Assembly: GCA_035508495.1 (NCBI GenBank)
Contig: DATJMX010000010.1
Location: 1 to 64,000 of the forward strand
DNA: 64,000 bases
From: Candidatus Binataceae bacterium
Lineage (GTDB): Bacteria; Desulfobacterota; Binatia; Binatales; Binataceae
Direction: 5' to 3'
Below are positions 25,286 through 33,880 of this stretch, piece by piece. Within the stretch, counting starts at the first letter, position 1. Each line of letters begins with the position of its first letter. Below the pieces are notes generated by a model. It saw nothing but the letters and a program-made list of their open reading frames with translations, had not been told where the DNA came from and did no database searches. The position numbers and the translations under genes were made by a program.

Positions 25286-26380
25286 TCAGTCGAACATGAG
25301 CACCGTTCTTGCGACCTCGCCCGCTTTCATTGATTTGAAGGCGTCGTTTACGTCTTCGAGCTTGCCGCGCTTGCTTACCATGTCGTCGAGGTTGAGGCGG
25401 CCCTGCATGTAGAAATCGATGTAGCGCGGCATGTCGATTCGGAAGCGATTGCTTCCCATCATCGTACCTTGGAGGCGCCGCTCGGTCAGGAGCTTGGGTC
25501 CGTCGATTTCGACCTTCTGCCCGACCGGGATCATGCCGATGATCGTCGCCGTGCCTCCCGCCTTGATCGCATCGAAGCACTGTTCGGCGAGCTTTTTGAG
25601 TCCAACTGCCTCGAATGAGTAATCGACACCGCCTCCGCCAGTCAGCTTCTTGATGGAATCGACGGCGTCGCTCGTCGATGCGTCGACGGTGTGCGTCGCA
25701 CCGAAGCGCTTCGCCATCGCAAGTTTGTTCTCGAACTGATCGACCGCGATGATCATCCGCGCGCCCGCGATGCGCGCGCCCTGGATCGCCGAGATGCCGA
25801 CGCCGCCGCATCCGAAGACCGCGACCGTCGAGCCCGGTTCGATCTTCGCCGTGTTGAGCACGGCGCCAACGCCCGTCGTGACGCCGCATCCGATTAGCGC
25901 GGCGCGATCGAGCGCGATCTCGTTGGTGATTTTCACCAGCGCGTTTTCGTGAAGCAGCATCTTCTCAGCGTATGTCGAGAGGTCGGCGAACTGGATCAGC
26001 TTCTGACCATTTTGTGTGAGCCGCGGCTTGTCGGTCTTGGCGCGCTGCGTCGCCTGCCGATTAGCGCATCGATGCGGGTGACCCGACATGCACTCTTCGC
26101 AGTAGCCGCAAAAGACCGAGGTGCAGGCGATCACGTGGTCGCCGGGCTTGAGATAAGTGACGGCCTTGCCGACCTTCTCGACGATGCCGGCCGCCTCGTG
26201 GCCGAGCACAGCGGCGCCGGGCAGGGGATAGAGTCCTTCGACAAAATGCAGGTCGCTGTGGCATACGCCGCTCGCCGCGGTTTTTACCAGGACTTCGTGA
26301 TCCTGCGGCTCGTCGATATCGATCTGTTCAATTTTGAGTGGTTGATTCGGTCCGTGAAACACCGCGGCTTTGATTTTCAT
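25286..26380 (-). CDS. Zinc-dependent medium-chain alcohol dehydrogenase
   Basis: A 364-residue NAD(P)-dependent dehydrogenase with GGAGG before the start. The catalytic zinc ligands are in SGVCHSDLHFVEG (Cys) and LGHEAAGIV (His-Glu), with the third at ALIGCGVTTGVGAV. The structural zinc lobe appears as FCGYCEECMSGHPHRC. The Rossmann motif is VAVFGCGGVGIS followed by the acidic VDQFENKL, suggesting NAD. It is the class III/aryl-alcohol-like group used for alcohol or formaldehyde-adduct oxidation. It is downstream of the MaoC-like gene on the same strand (69-base gap). Confidence 0.93.
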   Translation of the reverse strand: MKIKAAVFHGPNQPLKIEQIDIDEPQDHEVLVKTAASGVCHSDLHFVEGLYPLPGAAVLGHEAAGIVEKVGKAVTYLKPGDHVIACTSVFCGYCEECMSGHPHRCANRQATQRAKTDKPRLTQNGQKLIQFADLSTYAEKMLLHENALVKITNEIALDRAALIGCGVTTGVGAVLNTAKIEPGSTVAVFGCGGVGISAIQGARIAGARMIIAVDQFENKLAMAKRFGATHTVDASTSDAVDSIKKLTGGGGVDYSFEAVGLKKLAEQCFDAIKAGGTATIIGMIPVGQKVEIDGPKLLTERRLQGTMMGSNRFRIDMPRYIDFYMQGRLNLDDMVSKRGKLEDVNDAFKSMKAGEVARTVLMFD

Positions 26381-26449
26381 GTTTGCCTCCGAGCTCGGTC
26401 GATCGTTTGGGAGAATTTCTTGCTTTGATAACTATTTGTGAATGCGCCG

Positions 26450-27586
26450 TTAGCTACGTGAAGGCAGTCGCACTTTAGCAGTCGCGAGCACCGACAATTC
26501 GCCGTCCTGATTCTCCGCGCGCTGCGCGATTTCCGCGTAGTGCTCGTTGCCCTCGGCGAAAACGCGCTTCACTTCGCCATCGATATAAAGCGTGTCGCCG
26601 ACAGGATTGTGCCGGCGAATCTCGACGCGCAGATGACGCAGGAAGCCCTTGTCGCCCATCCAGTTGGTGATCTGATGCGACATCCAGGAGCATCGCTCGG
26701 GACCGTAATCGTATGCCGCCGGAGTTCCGACCAGCGCCGCCAGATCGTCGTCCCAATGCACGCGCTCGGGCACATCGGGATAGCCGAACTTGTTCGCGAT
26801 GCCGAGGCCGGGATGCTTCTGCAATTGCTTCCACGCGAGCTTGTTGGCGCGGATGTAAAGCCCGCCCCATCCCTGCGCGAATGCGATGAAGCCCGTCACC
26901 GTCATCGGACCTTTGACGATTCGCTGCAACTTGTCGCTGGGCGTCACGTCCTCGATATAGCGCGGAGTCGCGCCGCGGATTGCCTCGGCTTGGTAGATTT
27001 CGAAAATCTTCGCGAGGTCGTCGCGCGTGTACTGGATTGGCGCCCTGCGCTTCACCTCGTCGTACTTGGTGCCACGCTCGCGCGCCGTGTCGCGCTCGGT
27101 GCGAAAGCACCAGCTATCGCCCTCAGCGACTTTTTCGCCGCGCTGATTGATAAACTCGCAGCGGTAGATCTGTTGGATGGCGCGCCCCGCGAAGCGCGTC
27201 TCGTGCTCGACGAGCTCGTTGAGCCACACCTTGGTCGTGAACTCATCGCCGTGGAGCATCGGCTTGTGCCACTCGACGTCGATCCCGGCGAACATTGCAT
27301 GCACGCCGGGCAGACCCGCGACGTATCCACTGAACGATCGGTTAAGCGGAAAGATAAACGATGGCGGCGCGACGAGCCGGCCGTATGCGGTCGCTTTCGC
27401 GTACGCCGGATCGCACCAGAGCGGGTTGTCGTCGCCGATCCCGTGCGCCCAGTGGCGGATATTGTCGCGCGTCGCTTCGTAGCACCAGGGCTCGAGCGAA
27501 TCGGCAACCGGCACTCCGATCAGCTTGCGCAGATCGGCAAGGCTCTTGTCGCTGATAAGCGAAAAACGCTGCGCTGCTTGAGGCAT
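26450..27586 (-). CDS. Double hot-dog MaoC/FAS1-type dehydratase-like protein
   Basis: A 378-residue protein. The ATG at 27586 is preferred to an upstream start because GGGAG lies five bases before it. The N-terminal half is a dehydratase domain with N-x-x-x-H-W and DDNPLWCDPAYAKATAYGRLVAPPSFIF, the MaoC-like hydratase signature (D-x-N-P-L-H/W ... G). The C-terminal half is a second hot-dog fold (YDYGPERCSWMSHQITNWMGDKGFLRHL). Such proteins hydrate enoyl-CoA or related thioesters. It is divergent from the arginine decarboxylase gene and forms a pair with the alcohol dehydrogenase. Confidence 0.85.
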   Translation of the reverse strand: MPQAAQRFSLISDKSLADLRKLIGVPVADSLEPWCYEATRDNIRHWAHGIGDDNPLWCDPAYAKATAYGRLVAPPSFIFPLNRSFSGYVAGLPGVHAMFAGIDVEWHKPMLHGDEFTTKVWLNELVEHETRFAGRAIQQIYRCEFINQRGEKVAEGDSWCFRTERDTARERGTKYDEVKRRAPIQYTRDDLAKIFEIYQAEAIRGATPRYIEDVTPSDKLQRIVKGPMTVTGFIAFAQGWGGLYIRANKLAWKQLQKHPGLGIANKFGYPDVPERVHWDDDLAALVGTPAAYDYGPERCSWMSHQITNWMGDKGFLRHLRVEIRRHNPVGDTLYIDGEVKRVFAEGNEHYAEIAQRAENQDGELSVLATAKVRLPSRS

Positions 27587-27612
27587 CTGTACTCCCGCCG
27601 CCCCCACAGCAT

Positions 27613-27641
27613 CGGTACAAAGCATCAAGGTCAATTGTCAA
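27613..27641 (-). promoter_or_regulatory. Weak candidate promoter before the MaoC-like gene
   Basis: On the minus strand TTGACA (27641-27636) is followed after 17-18 bases by GTACCG/TACCGA. A start point would fall about 20 bases before the ATG at 27586. The -35 is perfect but the -10 is poor. Confidence 0.3.
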
Positions 27642-27788
27642 CCGAGTGAGCGCCTCCGTTACGAGCAGATTAATTGCGCGCTTGCCGGATATCGATGGTG
27701 GACACAGGTTCGAGACATCGGCTAACTGGAAATTCGGTTGCGCGCCGGGCGCGCCGCCTATATCGCTACGTGTCGAGGACGGGAATAG

Positions 27789-28370
27789 ATGGGGCCTACT
27801 GGAAAGTGCATTTTTCTCACCAAGGGCGTCGGGAAGCATCGCGAGAAACTCACGTCGTTCGAATTGGCGCTGCGCGACGCTCGTATCGCGGAGTTCAATA
27901 TCGTTCGCGTGAGCTCGATCTTCCCGCCGGGATGCAAGGTCATCTCGGTGCAGGAAGGACTCAAGACATTGACTCCTGGTCAGATCGTTTACGCGGTGAT
28001 GTACGACAACTCGACCAACGAGCCCCATCGCCTGGTCGCTTCTTCAGTCGGCCTTGCGATTCCCGCCGATCCTAAGCAGTACGGCTATCTCTCCGAGCAC
28101 AAGAGCTTCGGCGAAACGGATGAGAAGGCGGGCGACTATGCCGAGGATCTGGCGGCGACGATGCTCGCGACGGCGCTCGGCGTCGATTTCGATCCGGACG
28201 TGAGCTACGACGAGCGCAAGGACGTGTGGAAGCTGTCGGACAAGATCGTCACGACACGCAACATCACGCAGTCCGCGGTCGGCGATCGCGATGGGCTTTG
28301 GACGACAGTCGTCACTGCTGCAGTGTTCTGCGATCTACCCGAAAAGCAGCAGCCGCAATCCCAAAGCTGA
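27789..28370 (+). CDS. Pyruvoyl-dependent arginine decarboxylase
   Basis: A 193-residue proenzyme of the PdaD family that converts arginine to agmatine for polyamine synthesis. GAGGACGGGA precedes the ATG. The self-cleavage site is visible as [12 protein letters not shown]: scission between the two Ser residues leaves a pyruvoyl group on the alpha chain. Other family parts are [37 protein letters not shown] and the C-terminal TTVVTAAVF. The length is normal. No agmatine-processing gene is adjacent. It is convergent with the next gene, only six bases apart. Confidence 0.93.
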   Translation: MGPTGKCIFLTKGVGKHREKLTSFELALRDARIAEFNIVRVSSIFPPGCKVISVQEGLKTLTPGQIVYAVMYDNSTNEPHRLVASSVGLAIPADPKQYGYLSEHKSFGETDEKAGDYAEDLAATMLATALGVDFDPDVSYDERKDVWKLSDKIVTTRNITQSAVGDRDGLWTTVVTAAVFCDLPEKQQPQSQS

Positions 28371-28376
28371 TCGGCG

Positions 28377-28982
28377 TCAGTTAGAAGCGCGCTCGAATGC
28401 GATCGTGAATATGCGCGCCGCGTCGGCGCGATGAGCACGAAGCATCGCGCCGCTCTGCTCGAGGCGGTGCCGCGCGAACTCGAACCCATCGCCGGGAAGG
28501 TTGAGCTCCACCGGTGCGGAGTCTCGCGCAAAGGTGCGAAACTCACCGCGCGACTCGCGCGGCCCGACTGCGCTGTCGCTAAGGTCGATGCAGAGCTCCT
28601 CATCGGTGGCGTATAGCCTGACCACGATGACCGGTTCCGGCGTAGCGCGCGCGATGACCTCGAGGATCGTGCGCAGCGCGAGACTCGCGCCGTGACGATC
28701 GGCGTGGACAATCGCGTAGGGATGATCATCGACAAACGTGACCCCGCGATTAGCGCTGGCGGCGGTCTCGCGATATTCGTGAATGATCGAGCAGACGAGA
28801 CCTCGCAAGTCGAGATCCTCGCGGATCGCTAAATCATTCCGGGGGGCTGGATGTTTGGCGGCTACGTTCACGGCGATACGAAAAGCACGAAGTTCCTGAC
28901 CAAAAGAGAGCAGCTTCCGTGCCGCGAATCCCGCCAATAATTTGGCAGGCACGACGAATGATCCGTGTCGTAAACGACTCAT
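28377..28982 (-). CDS. Degenerate histidine-kinase-like ATPase domain protein
   Basis: A 201-residue protein resembling the C-terminal HATPase half of a sensor kinase (DLRGLVCSIIHEYRETAASANRGVTF, then SLALRTILEVIARATPEPVIVV and DGFEFARHRLEQSGAMLRAH). The N-box Asn and the G1 DxGxG are replaced (SLALRTILEVIA; LSDSAVGPRES), so ATP binding is doubtful. There is no HisKA or sensor domain. It may be a truncated remnant or an adaptor that binds a receiver. No good ribosome binding site is seen. Confidence 0.6.
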   Translation of the reverse strand: MSRLRHGSFVVPAKLLAGFAARKLLSFGQELRAFRIAVNVAAKHPAPRNDLAIREDLDLRGLVCSIIHEYRETAASANRGVTFVDDHPYAIVHADRHGASLALRTILEVIARATPEPVIVVRLYATDEELCIDLSDSAVGPRESRGEFRTFARDSAPVELNLPGDGFEFARHRLEQSGAMLRAHRADAARIFTIAFERASN

Positions 28983-29269
28983 AACTGTAACGAATACGGG
29001 TCAAATGTTCACGCACGCGCGTCATCCCCCGATGCATCGCTTGCGGCAATCCGAGCGGATATGGCAAAGATGATCGCAGCGACGCTAAACCATGAGCGGA
29101 GCGCGATTGACACGGAGTTGTTCGGTCACGAAAAGGGGTGTTGGAAGATCCGCTTTGGCAGGGTTTCAGAGCGCAACTTTCCTTTGTTCGTCCGTCATTC
29201 CCCAAAAGTGAACTTGGAGCAAACGCGGCACTCGGCCGCTCCGGTGATGAGCCGTGAAGAGGACGATCG
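28983..29269. other. Intergenic stretch with a scrap of sigma-54 activator sequence
   Basis: No intact gene is seen. On the plus strand around 29100-29140 the translation contains DTELFGHEKG, which matches the start of the GAFTGA-containing loop of NtrC-type activators (compare SELFGHEKGAFTGA in the gene at 31207). The match then breaks off. It looks like a small decayed fragment, although chance similarity cannot be excluded. Confidence 0.35.
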
Positions 29270-29797
29270 ATGCTGAGCAGGAGAGATTTCAGCAGGAAGT
29301 TCCTGCGTACCGCGATTCCACTGACGGCCGCGTTACTGCTCGAGCCGCTGTCGGGCTCGGCGCTGGCCATGCTCGGCGGTTCCGCGCAATCGGTTACCGT
29401 GGATCAGCAAACACTCGGCGGCGCGCTCAATGCCACGCCGCAGACGCAAGCGTCCGGGGTGCAGGCGCTGAACCAATCGAGCGCGGGTGCGGCGTACACG
29501 GTGCAGCAGATCTCGATTCCAAATGGAACCACCGTCAACGAATATCTTTCAGCCAGCGGCACGGTCTTCGCCGTGAGCTGGCGCGGCAAGCGCCCGCCGG
29601 ATCTTAGCCAGCTCTTCGGCACTTACTTCGCTCAGTATCAGCAAGCGCTCGCGGCGCCGCATCAAGAGCGTGGTCCGCGCAAGATTCAGACCCAGGACCT
29701 GATCGTCGAAACCAGCGGCCATATGCGTGATCTCATGGGCCGTGCCTACCTTCCTGCGCTCGTTCCTGCGGGCGTCAGCGTTGATGAAATCCAATGA
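29270..29797 (+). CDS. DUF2844 family secreted protein with Tat-like signal
   Basis: A 175-residue exported protein. The N-terminus MLSRRDFSRKFLRTAIPLTAALLL has a twin-arginine-like SRRDFSRK motif and a hydrophobic core ending near GSALA, so export through Tat is plausible. The body (AQSVTVDQQTLGGALNATP, YTVQQISIPNGTTVNEYLSASGTVFAVSWRGKRPPDLSQLFG) matches the DUF2844 family, whose function is unknown. Its stop overlaps the start of the DUF3443 gene (ATGA). The two families occur together in other genomes, so they are likely functional partners. Confidence 0.87.
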   Translation: MLSRRDFSRKFLRTAIPLTAALLLEPLSGSALAMLGGSAQSVTVDQQTLGGALNATPQTQASGVQALNQSSAGAAYTVQQISIPNGTTVNEYLSASGTVFAVSWRGKRPPDLSQLFGTYFAQYQQALAAPHQERGPRKIQTQDLIVETSGHMRDLMGRAYLPALVPAGVSVDEIQ

Positions 29798-31020
29798 AAG
29801 CATCCTGGCTGATCGCGATTCCCTTGATGATCGGGCTCCTGGCGGCTTGCGGTGGAGGAGGCGGGGGAGGGGGATTTGTCCCGATTCATTCGCCGACGGC
29901 AACTCCGACACCGGCGCCGCCCGCCGGCAACGTTCAGAGCATGAGCGTCGATTTAGGTCCTAACGGGAATCTCGTCAACGGGGCGTTCACGTCGGTCACG
30001 GTCTGCGTGCCGAATACCGCCAACTGCCAGACGATCCCCAACGTACTCCTCGATACGGGTTCGTTCGGATTGCGTCTGCTCGGCTCCGCGCTGAACCCGA
30101 CGTTGACCCTGCCGCGCCAGACCGACGGCAGCGGAGACGCGATCGCGGAATGCGGCTTCTTCGGCAGCTTGTTCACCTGGGGGCCGGTCGCAACCGCCGA
30201 TATCGAAATGGCCGACGAAGCCGCCTCGAGCATTCCCGTTCAGATCATCAGCCCGTCGGGTTTTACCACCGCGCCGACCGCATGCATCAATAGCGGTCTG
30301 CCGCAGGCCGACTCGCTGGCGACCTTGCGCGCCAATGGAATCCTCGGCGTCGGCGTCTTCGTCCAGGATTGCGGAACCGATTGCACCACGAACGGTTCAT
30401 CCAATCCCGGATTCTATTATGCGTGCGCAGGATCGAGTTGCAGCGTGACGACGCAGAGCGAGGCGAACCAGGTCCAGAATCCTATTTCGTCGTTCAGCGG
30501 CGATGACAATGGTTTGATCATCGAGCTGCCGTCCGTCCCGGCAGGCGGCGCCAAGAGCGTCACTGGATCGTTGGTGTTTGGGATCGGAACGCAGTCAAAC
30601 AACCAACTCGGCACCGCACAGGTCTTCACGACCGATTCGAACGGAAACGTCACGACAACTTTCGGGGGCAATTCATACGGCACGACTTATATCGACACGG
30701 GCTCGAACGCTCTTTTCTTCCTCAGCACCGCGGCGACCGGGATACCGGAATGCAGCGGCGGTGGTTTCTACTGCCCGGCGAGCAGCGAAAATCTCAGCGC
30801 GCAAATCGAGGGACAGAACAGCGCGACGGCAACGGTCGACTTTACCATCGCCAACGCCAACAATCTTTTCAGCACTAACAACGCCGTTTTCAACGATCTC
30901 GGCGGCCCGTTCTCGCAGGGCTTTGATTGGGGCTTGCCGTTCTTCCTGGGACGCAACGTATTCGTCGCAATCGACGGCCAAACCACTCCCGCGGGATCGG
31001 GCCCGTACTTTGCGTTCTGA
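29794..31020 (+). CDS. DUF3443 lipoprotein with two DTGS motifs
   Basis: A 408-residue lipoprotein. The signal ends at the lipobox LAAC, followed by a run of eight Gly and a Pro/Thr linker to the outer surface. The DUF3443 body has VLLDTGSFGLRLLG (Asp87) and, about 214 residues later, YIDTGSNALFFL (Asp301). Paired, evenly placed D-T-G-S motifs each preceded by hydrophobics are the mark of the pepsin-type bilobal aspartic protease fold. Several Cys residues (for example CGTDCTT, CAGSSCS) may form disulfides. Protease activity is inference; family identity is firmer. It is coupled to the DUF2844 gene. Confidence 0.85.
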   Translation: MKASWLIAIPLMIGLLAACGGGGGGGGFVPIHSPTATPTPAPPAGNVQSMSVDLGPNGNLVNGAFTSVTVCVPNTANCQTIPNVLLDTGSFGLRLLGSALNPTLTLPRQTDGSGDAIAECGFFGSLFTWGPVATADIEMADEAASSIPVQIISPSGFTTAPTACINSGLPQADSLATLRANGILGVGVFVQDCGTDCTTNGSSNPGFYYACAGSSCSVTTQSEANQVQNPISSFSGDDNGLIIELPSVPAGGAKSVTGSLVFGIGTQSNNQLGTAQVFTTDSNGNVTTTFGGNSYGTTYIDTGSNALFFLSTAATGIPECSGGGFYCPASSENLSAQIEGQNSATATVDFTIANANNLFSTNNAVFNDLGGPFSQGFDWGLPFFLGRNVFVAIDGQTTPAGSGPYFAF

Positions 31021-31206
31021 GCGGAGCTTGGCACGGCGAAAAAGAGGAGTCGCGGTGGCGAACCTAATCCCATCGTCTCCCATCGAAGGCGCTCAGAGTC
31101 GCACGCGCACAAGGGTTTTTTTGCTCTTCGCTTGACCGTTCACCCCGAACCGCGTTGAGTGAAACTGCCTTCAAGTTTCACCCGAACGGAGATTGCGCGC
31201 CTTCCA

Positions 31207-32643
31207 ATGTCCGAACGTATTTTGATTGTTGACGACGATGAGCTGATGGCGCGCTATGTCGAGCGTATCCTCGCCAGCGCCGGTTTCGAGTGCGAGGTCT
31301 GCCTCGATGCGGAAAAGGCGCTCAATGCCTGCGAAACGCGCCGCATCGATCTCGTGATTTCCGACGTCGTGATGCCGTCGATGAACGGCACCGAGCTGAT
31401 GCGCCGGATCCGCGAGCGGATGCCGATGCTGCCGGTCATCCTGCTTACCTCCTACGGCAGTATCGAAGCCGCCGTAGAAGCAATGCGCGCGGGAGCGTTC
31501 GGCTATCTCACCAAGCCAGCCAAAGATGACGAATTGTTAATGCTGGTGCGAAGGGCGCTGGAGATGACGCGCCTGGAGCGCGAGAATCGCCTCCTGCGCC
31601 AGGAACTGAACGAACGCTACGGTCCAGACGCGTTCGTCGCCGTCAGCGACCATAGCCGCACGCTGCTCGAGTCCGTGCGCCGGATCGCGCCGAGCCGCGC
31701 CACCGTGCTGATCCAGGGCGAGAGCGGAACCGGCAAGGAACTCGTCGCGCGGCTGATTCACTTCTGGAGTAATCGCGTCGGTCAACCATTCGTCGCCGTG
31801 AACTGCAAGGCGTTTGGCGAGGGCGTGCTCGACAGCGAACTCTTTGGCCACGAAAAGGGCGCGTTCACGGGCGCGATCATGGCGCGGCCGGGATGCTTCG
31901 AGCGGGCCTCCGGCGGAACTTTGTTTCTCGACGAAATCGGCGACATCGGCGCGGATTTCCAGGCCAAGCTGCTGCGCGTCTTGCAGGAGGGTGAGATTCT
32001 TCGCGTCGGCGGCGCGGCGCCGCGTAAGATCGATGTGCGCGTGGTTTGCGCGACCAATCGCAACCTGCGCGAGGAAGTCGGTGCCGGCCGCTTTCGTGAG
32101 GACCTCTACTTCCGCCTCAATGTAATTCCAGTGACCCTCGCGCCGCTGCGCGAGCGCCGCGACGATATCGTTCCGCTCGCGCGGCACTTTCTCTCCTCGG
32201 GCGCGACACTCGTGGGACGCAACCTGCGGCTCTCGGCCGAAGCCGAGCGGGCGCTGCACGATCACGCGTGGCCCGGCAATGTGCGCGAGCTCGAAAACGT
32301 CATCGAGCGAATAATCGTGATGGCGCACGGCGACGAAATCGGCCCTCAGGATCTGGTGCTCGACACTGCTGTCATCGTGCCGCGCGCAAACGGCGCGGCA
32401 GCGGCTGTCGAACCCCTGGCCACGCCACTGGAAGCGGCGCCCATCGCTCAGGACGGATCGAGCGATGAAGACGAATACGCGACGCTTGATGAAACTCTCG
32501 ATCTGGCGATCGCCAACCGGCTGCGCGAGGCGATCGAACGCGCGCGCGGAAATCGCTCGGAGGCCGCGAAGATGCTGGGCCTGAATCGCACCAAGTTCTA
32601 CCGCCTGCTGCGCCGTATCGAGCAGTCTCCGCAACGCCGCTGA
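31207..32643 (+). CDS. NtrC-family sigma-54-dependent response regulator
   Basis: A 478-residue activator. The ATG at 31207 gives the usual receiver opening MSERILIVDDDEL; a GTG at 31159 would add 16 residues. Receiver (1-120): Asp in LVISDVVMPSMNG, Lys in YLTKPAK. The AAA+ domain (about 145-380) has Walker A GESGTGKE, the sigma-54 contact loop GAFTGA, Walker B GGTLFLDEIGD and arginine-finger FREDLYFRLNV. A Fis-type HTH ends the protein (NRSEAAKMLGLNRTKFYRLLRRI). It activates transcription at -24/-12 promoters. An HPt gene follows within three bases, and no kinase is adjacent. Confidence 0.95.
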   Translation: MSERILIVDDDELMARYVERILASAGFECEVCLDAEKALNACETRRIDLVISDVVMPSMNGTELMRRIRERMPMLPVILLTSYGSIEAAVEAMRAGAFGYLTKPAKDDELLMLVRRALEMTRLERENRLLRQELNERYGPDAFVAVSDHSRTLLESVRRIAPSRATVLIQGESGTGKELVARLIHFWSNRVGQPFVAVNCKAFGEGVLDSELFGHEKGAFTGAIMARPGCFERASGGTLFLDEIGDIGADFQAKLLRVLQEGEILRVGGAAPRKIDVRVVCATNRNLREEVGAGRFREDLYFRLNVIPVTLAPLRERRDDIVPLARHFLSSGATLVGRNLRLSAEAERALHDHAWPGNVRELENVIERIIVMAHGDEIGPQDLVLDTAVIVPRANGAAAAVEPLATPLEAAPIAQDGSSDEDEYATLDETLDLAIANRLREAIERARGNRSEAAKMLGLNRTKFYRLLRRIEQSPQRR

Positions 32644-32646
32644 TCT

Positions 32647-33018
32647 TTGACGGCGATGCGAAGTTTGCCGGCAATCGATCGCGCAGCGCTCGAACGTCTG
32701 CGCGCCCGCGCGACGGCTGATGCGCCCGAATTTTTCGTCGAGATGGCGACGATGTTCGTGGCCGAGATCGATCGACGGCGTGTCGCCATTGCCGACGCGC
32801 TCGCCCGCGAGGACTCAGATGCTCTCGCACGCGCGGCGCATTCGCTCGGCGGCAGCGCCAAGCTGTTTGGCGCGACGCGTCTCGCGGAGTTCTGCCGACA
32901 ATTGCAGAACGCTCCTCATCCTTCGATCGCCGATGCTCGTGTGATCGTCGTTGCGCTGAACGTCGAATGCGACGAGGTTCGCGCCGTGATCAAAGCGGAG
33001 AGCAGCCTCGGCTCCTGA
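32647..33018 (+). CDS. HPt-domain histidine phosphotransfer protein
   Basis: A small four-helix protein of about 120 residues. The start is TTG at 32647 or ATG at 32656; no clear ribosome binding site helps. The phosphorylatable His lies in ARAAHSLGGSAKLFGATRLAE, the standard HPt motif (H-x-L/K-G-x-S/A). It would carry phosphate between a hybrid kinase and a receiver, most likely that of the NtrC-type activator just upstream. This implies a multistep relay whose kinase is encoded elsewhere or is one of the orphan kinases in this window. Confidence 0.88.
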   Translation: MTAMRSLPAIDRAALERLRARATADAPEFFVEMATMFVAEIDRRRVAIADALAREDSDALARAAHSLGGSAKLFGATRLAEFCRQLQNAPHPSIADARVIVVALNVECDEVRAVIKAESSLGS

Positions 33019-33065
33019 CAATTCCGCGCTGGCAACAGACACGTCGCGCGGCGGATAATCGCGCG

Positions 33066-33797
33066 ATGGATCCCAAAGGCAAGGCCGCGATAGTCACGGG
33101 CGGCGCTCGAATCGGGCATGAAGTTGCGCTCGCGCTCGCGCGCCGTGGATGCTCAATCGCGATGACATATCTCAGCTCGCGCGCCGCGGTCGAAGGAACG
33201 GTGGAGCAAGCGCGCGCTCTCGGCGTCAAAGCTATCGCGCTTCAGGCCGACGCGACGAACGAGTCGCAGGTCGAGGCCGCAGTGAAGGAAGCCTCGAGTT
33301 CCCTTGGCAGCGTCGATATCCTCGTTAACATGGCGTCGATTTATGCGAGCACTCCGGCGCCGGGCAACGCCGACTGGACCCGGATGATGGATGCCAACGC
33401 GCGCAGCGTGTTTCTTTACTCGACGCACGCCGCGCCGCTGATGAAGCGGGCGGGCGCTGGCCGCATAATCAACTTCGCCGATTGGCTGCCGATCAGCGGC
33501 CGTCCGCGCTACCACGGCTACGTTCCGTACTACACGTCGAAGGCGGCGGTGAAGGCTTTGACTGAGAGCCTGGCGCTGGAGCTCGCGCCGGCGATCCTCG
33601 TCAACGCGATCGCGCCGGGACCGATTCTCGCGCCGCCCGATTTGAACGCCGCTGAAAATGCCGAGGTGATGCATGCTACGCCGCTCGAGCGCTGGGGCGG
33701 AGCGGAGGAAATCGCCAAGGCCGCAGTGTTTCTGATCGATACAGATTTCGTCACCGGCGAATGTATTCGCGTCGATGGCGGCCGCCATCTTTTGTGA
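33066..33797 (+). CDS. Short-chain dehydrogenase/reductase
   Basis: A 243-residue Rossmann-fold oxidoreductase. The cofactor motif is VTGGARIGHEVALALA, a T-G-G-x-R-I-G variant typical of pteridine-reductase/FabG-like SDRs rather than TGxxxGIG. The active site has NFADWLPISGR and YVPYYTSKAAVKAL (Tyr-x-x-x-Lys, as YTSK). The C-terminus reads FVTGECIRVDGGRHL, as in FabG-like proteins. The first Ser of the catalytic triad appears as Asp/Ala in the INFADW strand, which is odd. The start is at the ATG at 33066. Confidence 0.88.
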   Translation: MDPKGKAAIVTGGARIGHEVALALARRGCSIAMTYLSSRAAVEGTVEQARALGVKAIALQADATNESQVEAAVKEASSSLGSVDILVNMASIYASTPAPGNADWTRMMDANARSVFLYSTHAAPLMKRAGAGRIINFADWLPISGRPRYHGYVPYYTSKAAVKALTESLALELAPAILVNAIAPGPILAPPDLNAAENAEVMHATPLERWGGAEEIAKAAVFLIDTDFVTGECIRVDGGRHLL

Positions 33798-33849
33798 GAT
33801 TGACGGTTCGTTTCGCTTCCATGGTGCCGCGTCTTTGCTGACAATATTT

Positions 33850-33871
33850 TTCGACGCGGTCGCGCGTCGAA
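33850..33871 (+). promoter_or_regulatory. Hairpin just before the 52-residue gene
   Basis: TTCGACGCG / CGCGTCGAA pair perfectly over nine bases with a GTCG tetraloop. The downstream arm runs into the GAAGG that would be the ribosome binding site for the ATG at 33881, so the fold could limit translation. It is preceded, not followed, by a T-run on this strand, so it is not a terminator for the SDR gene. Confidence 0.5.
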
Positions 33872-33880
33872 GGCAGAACC

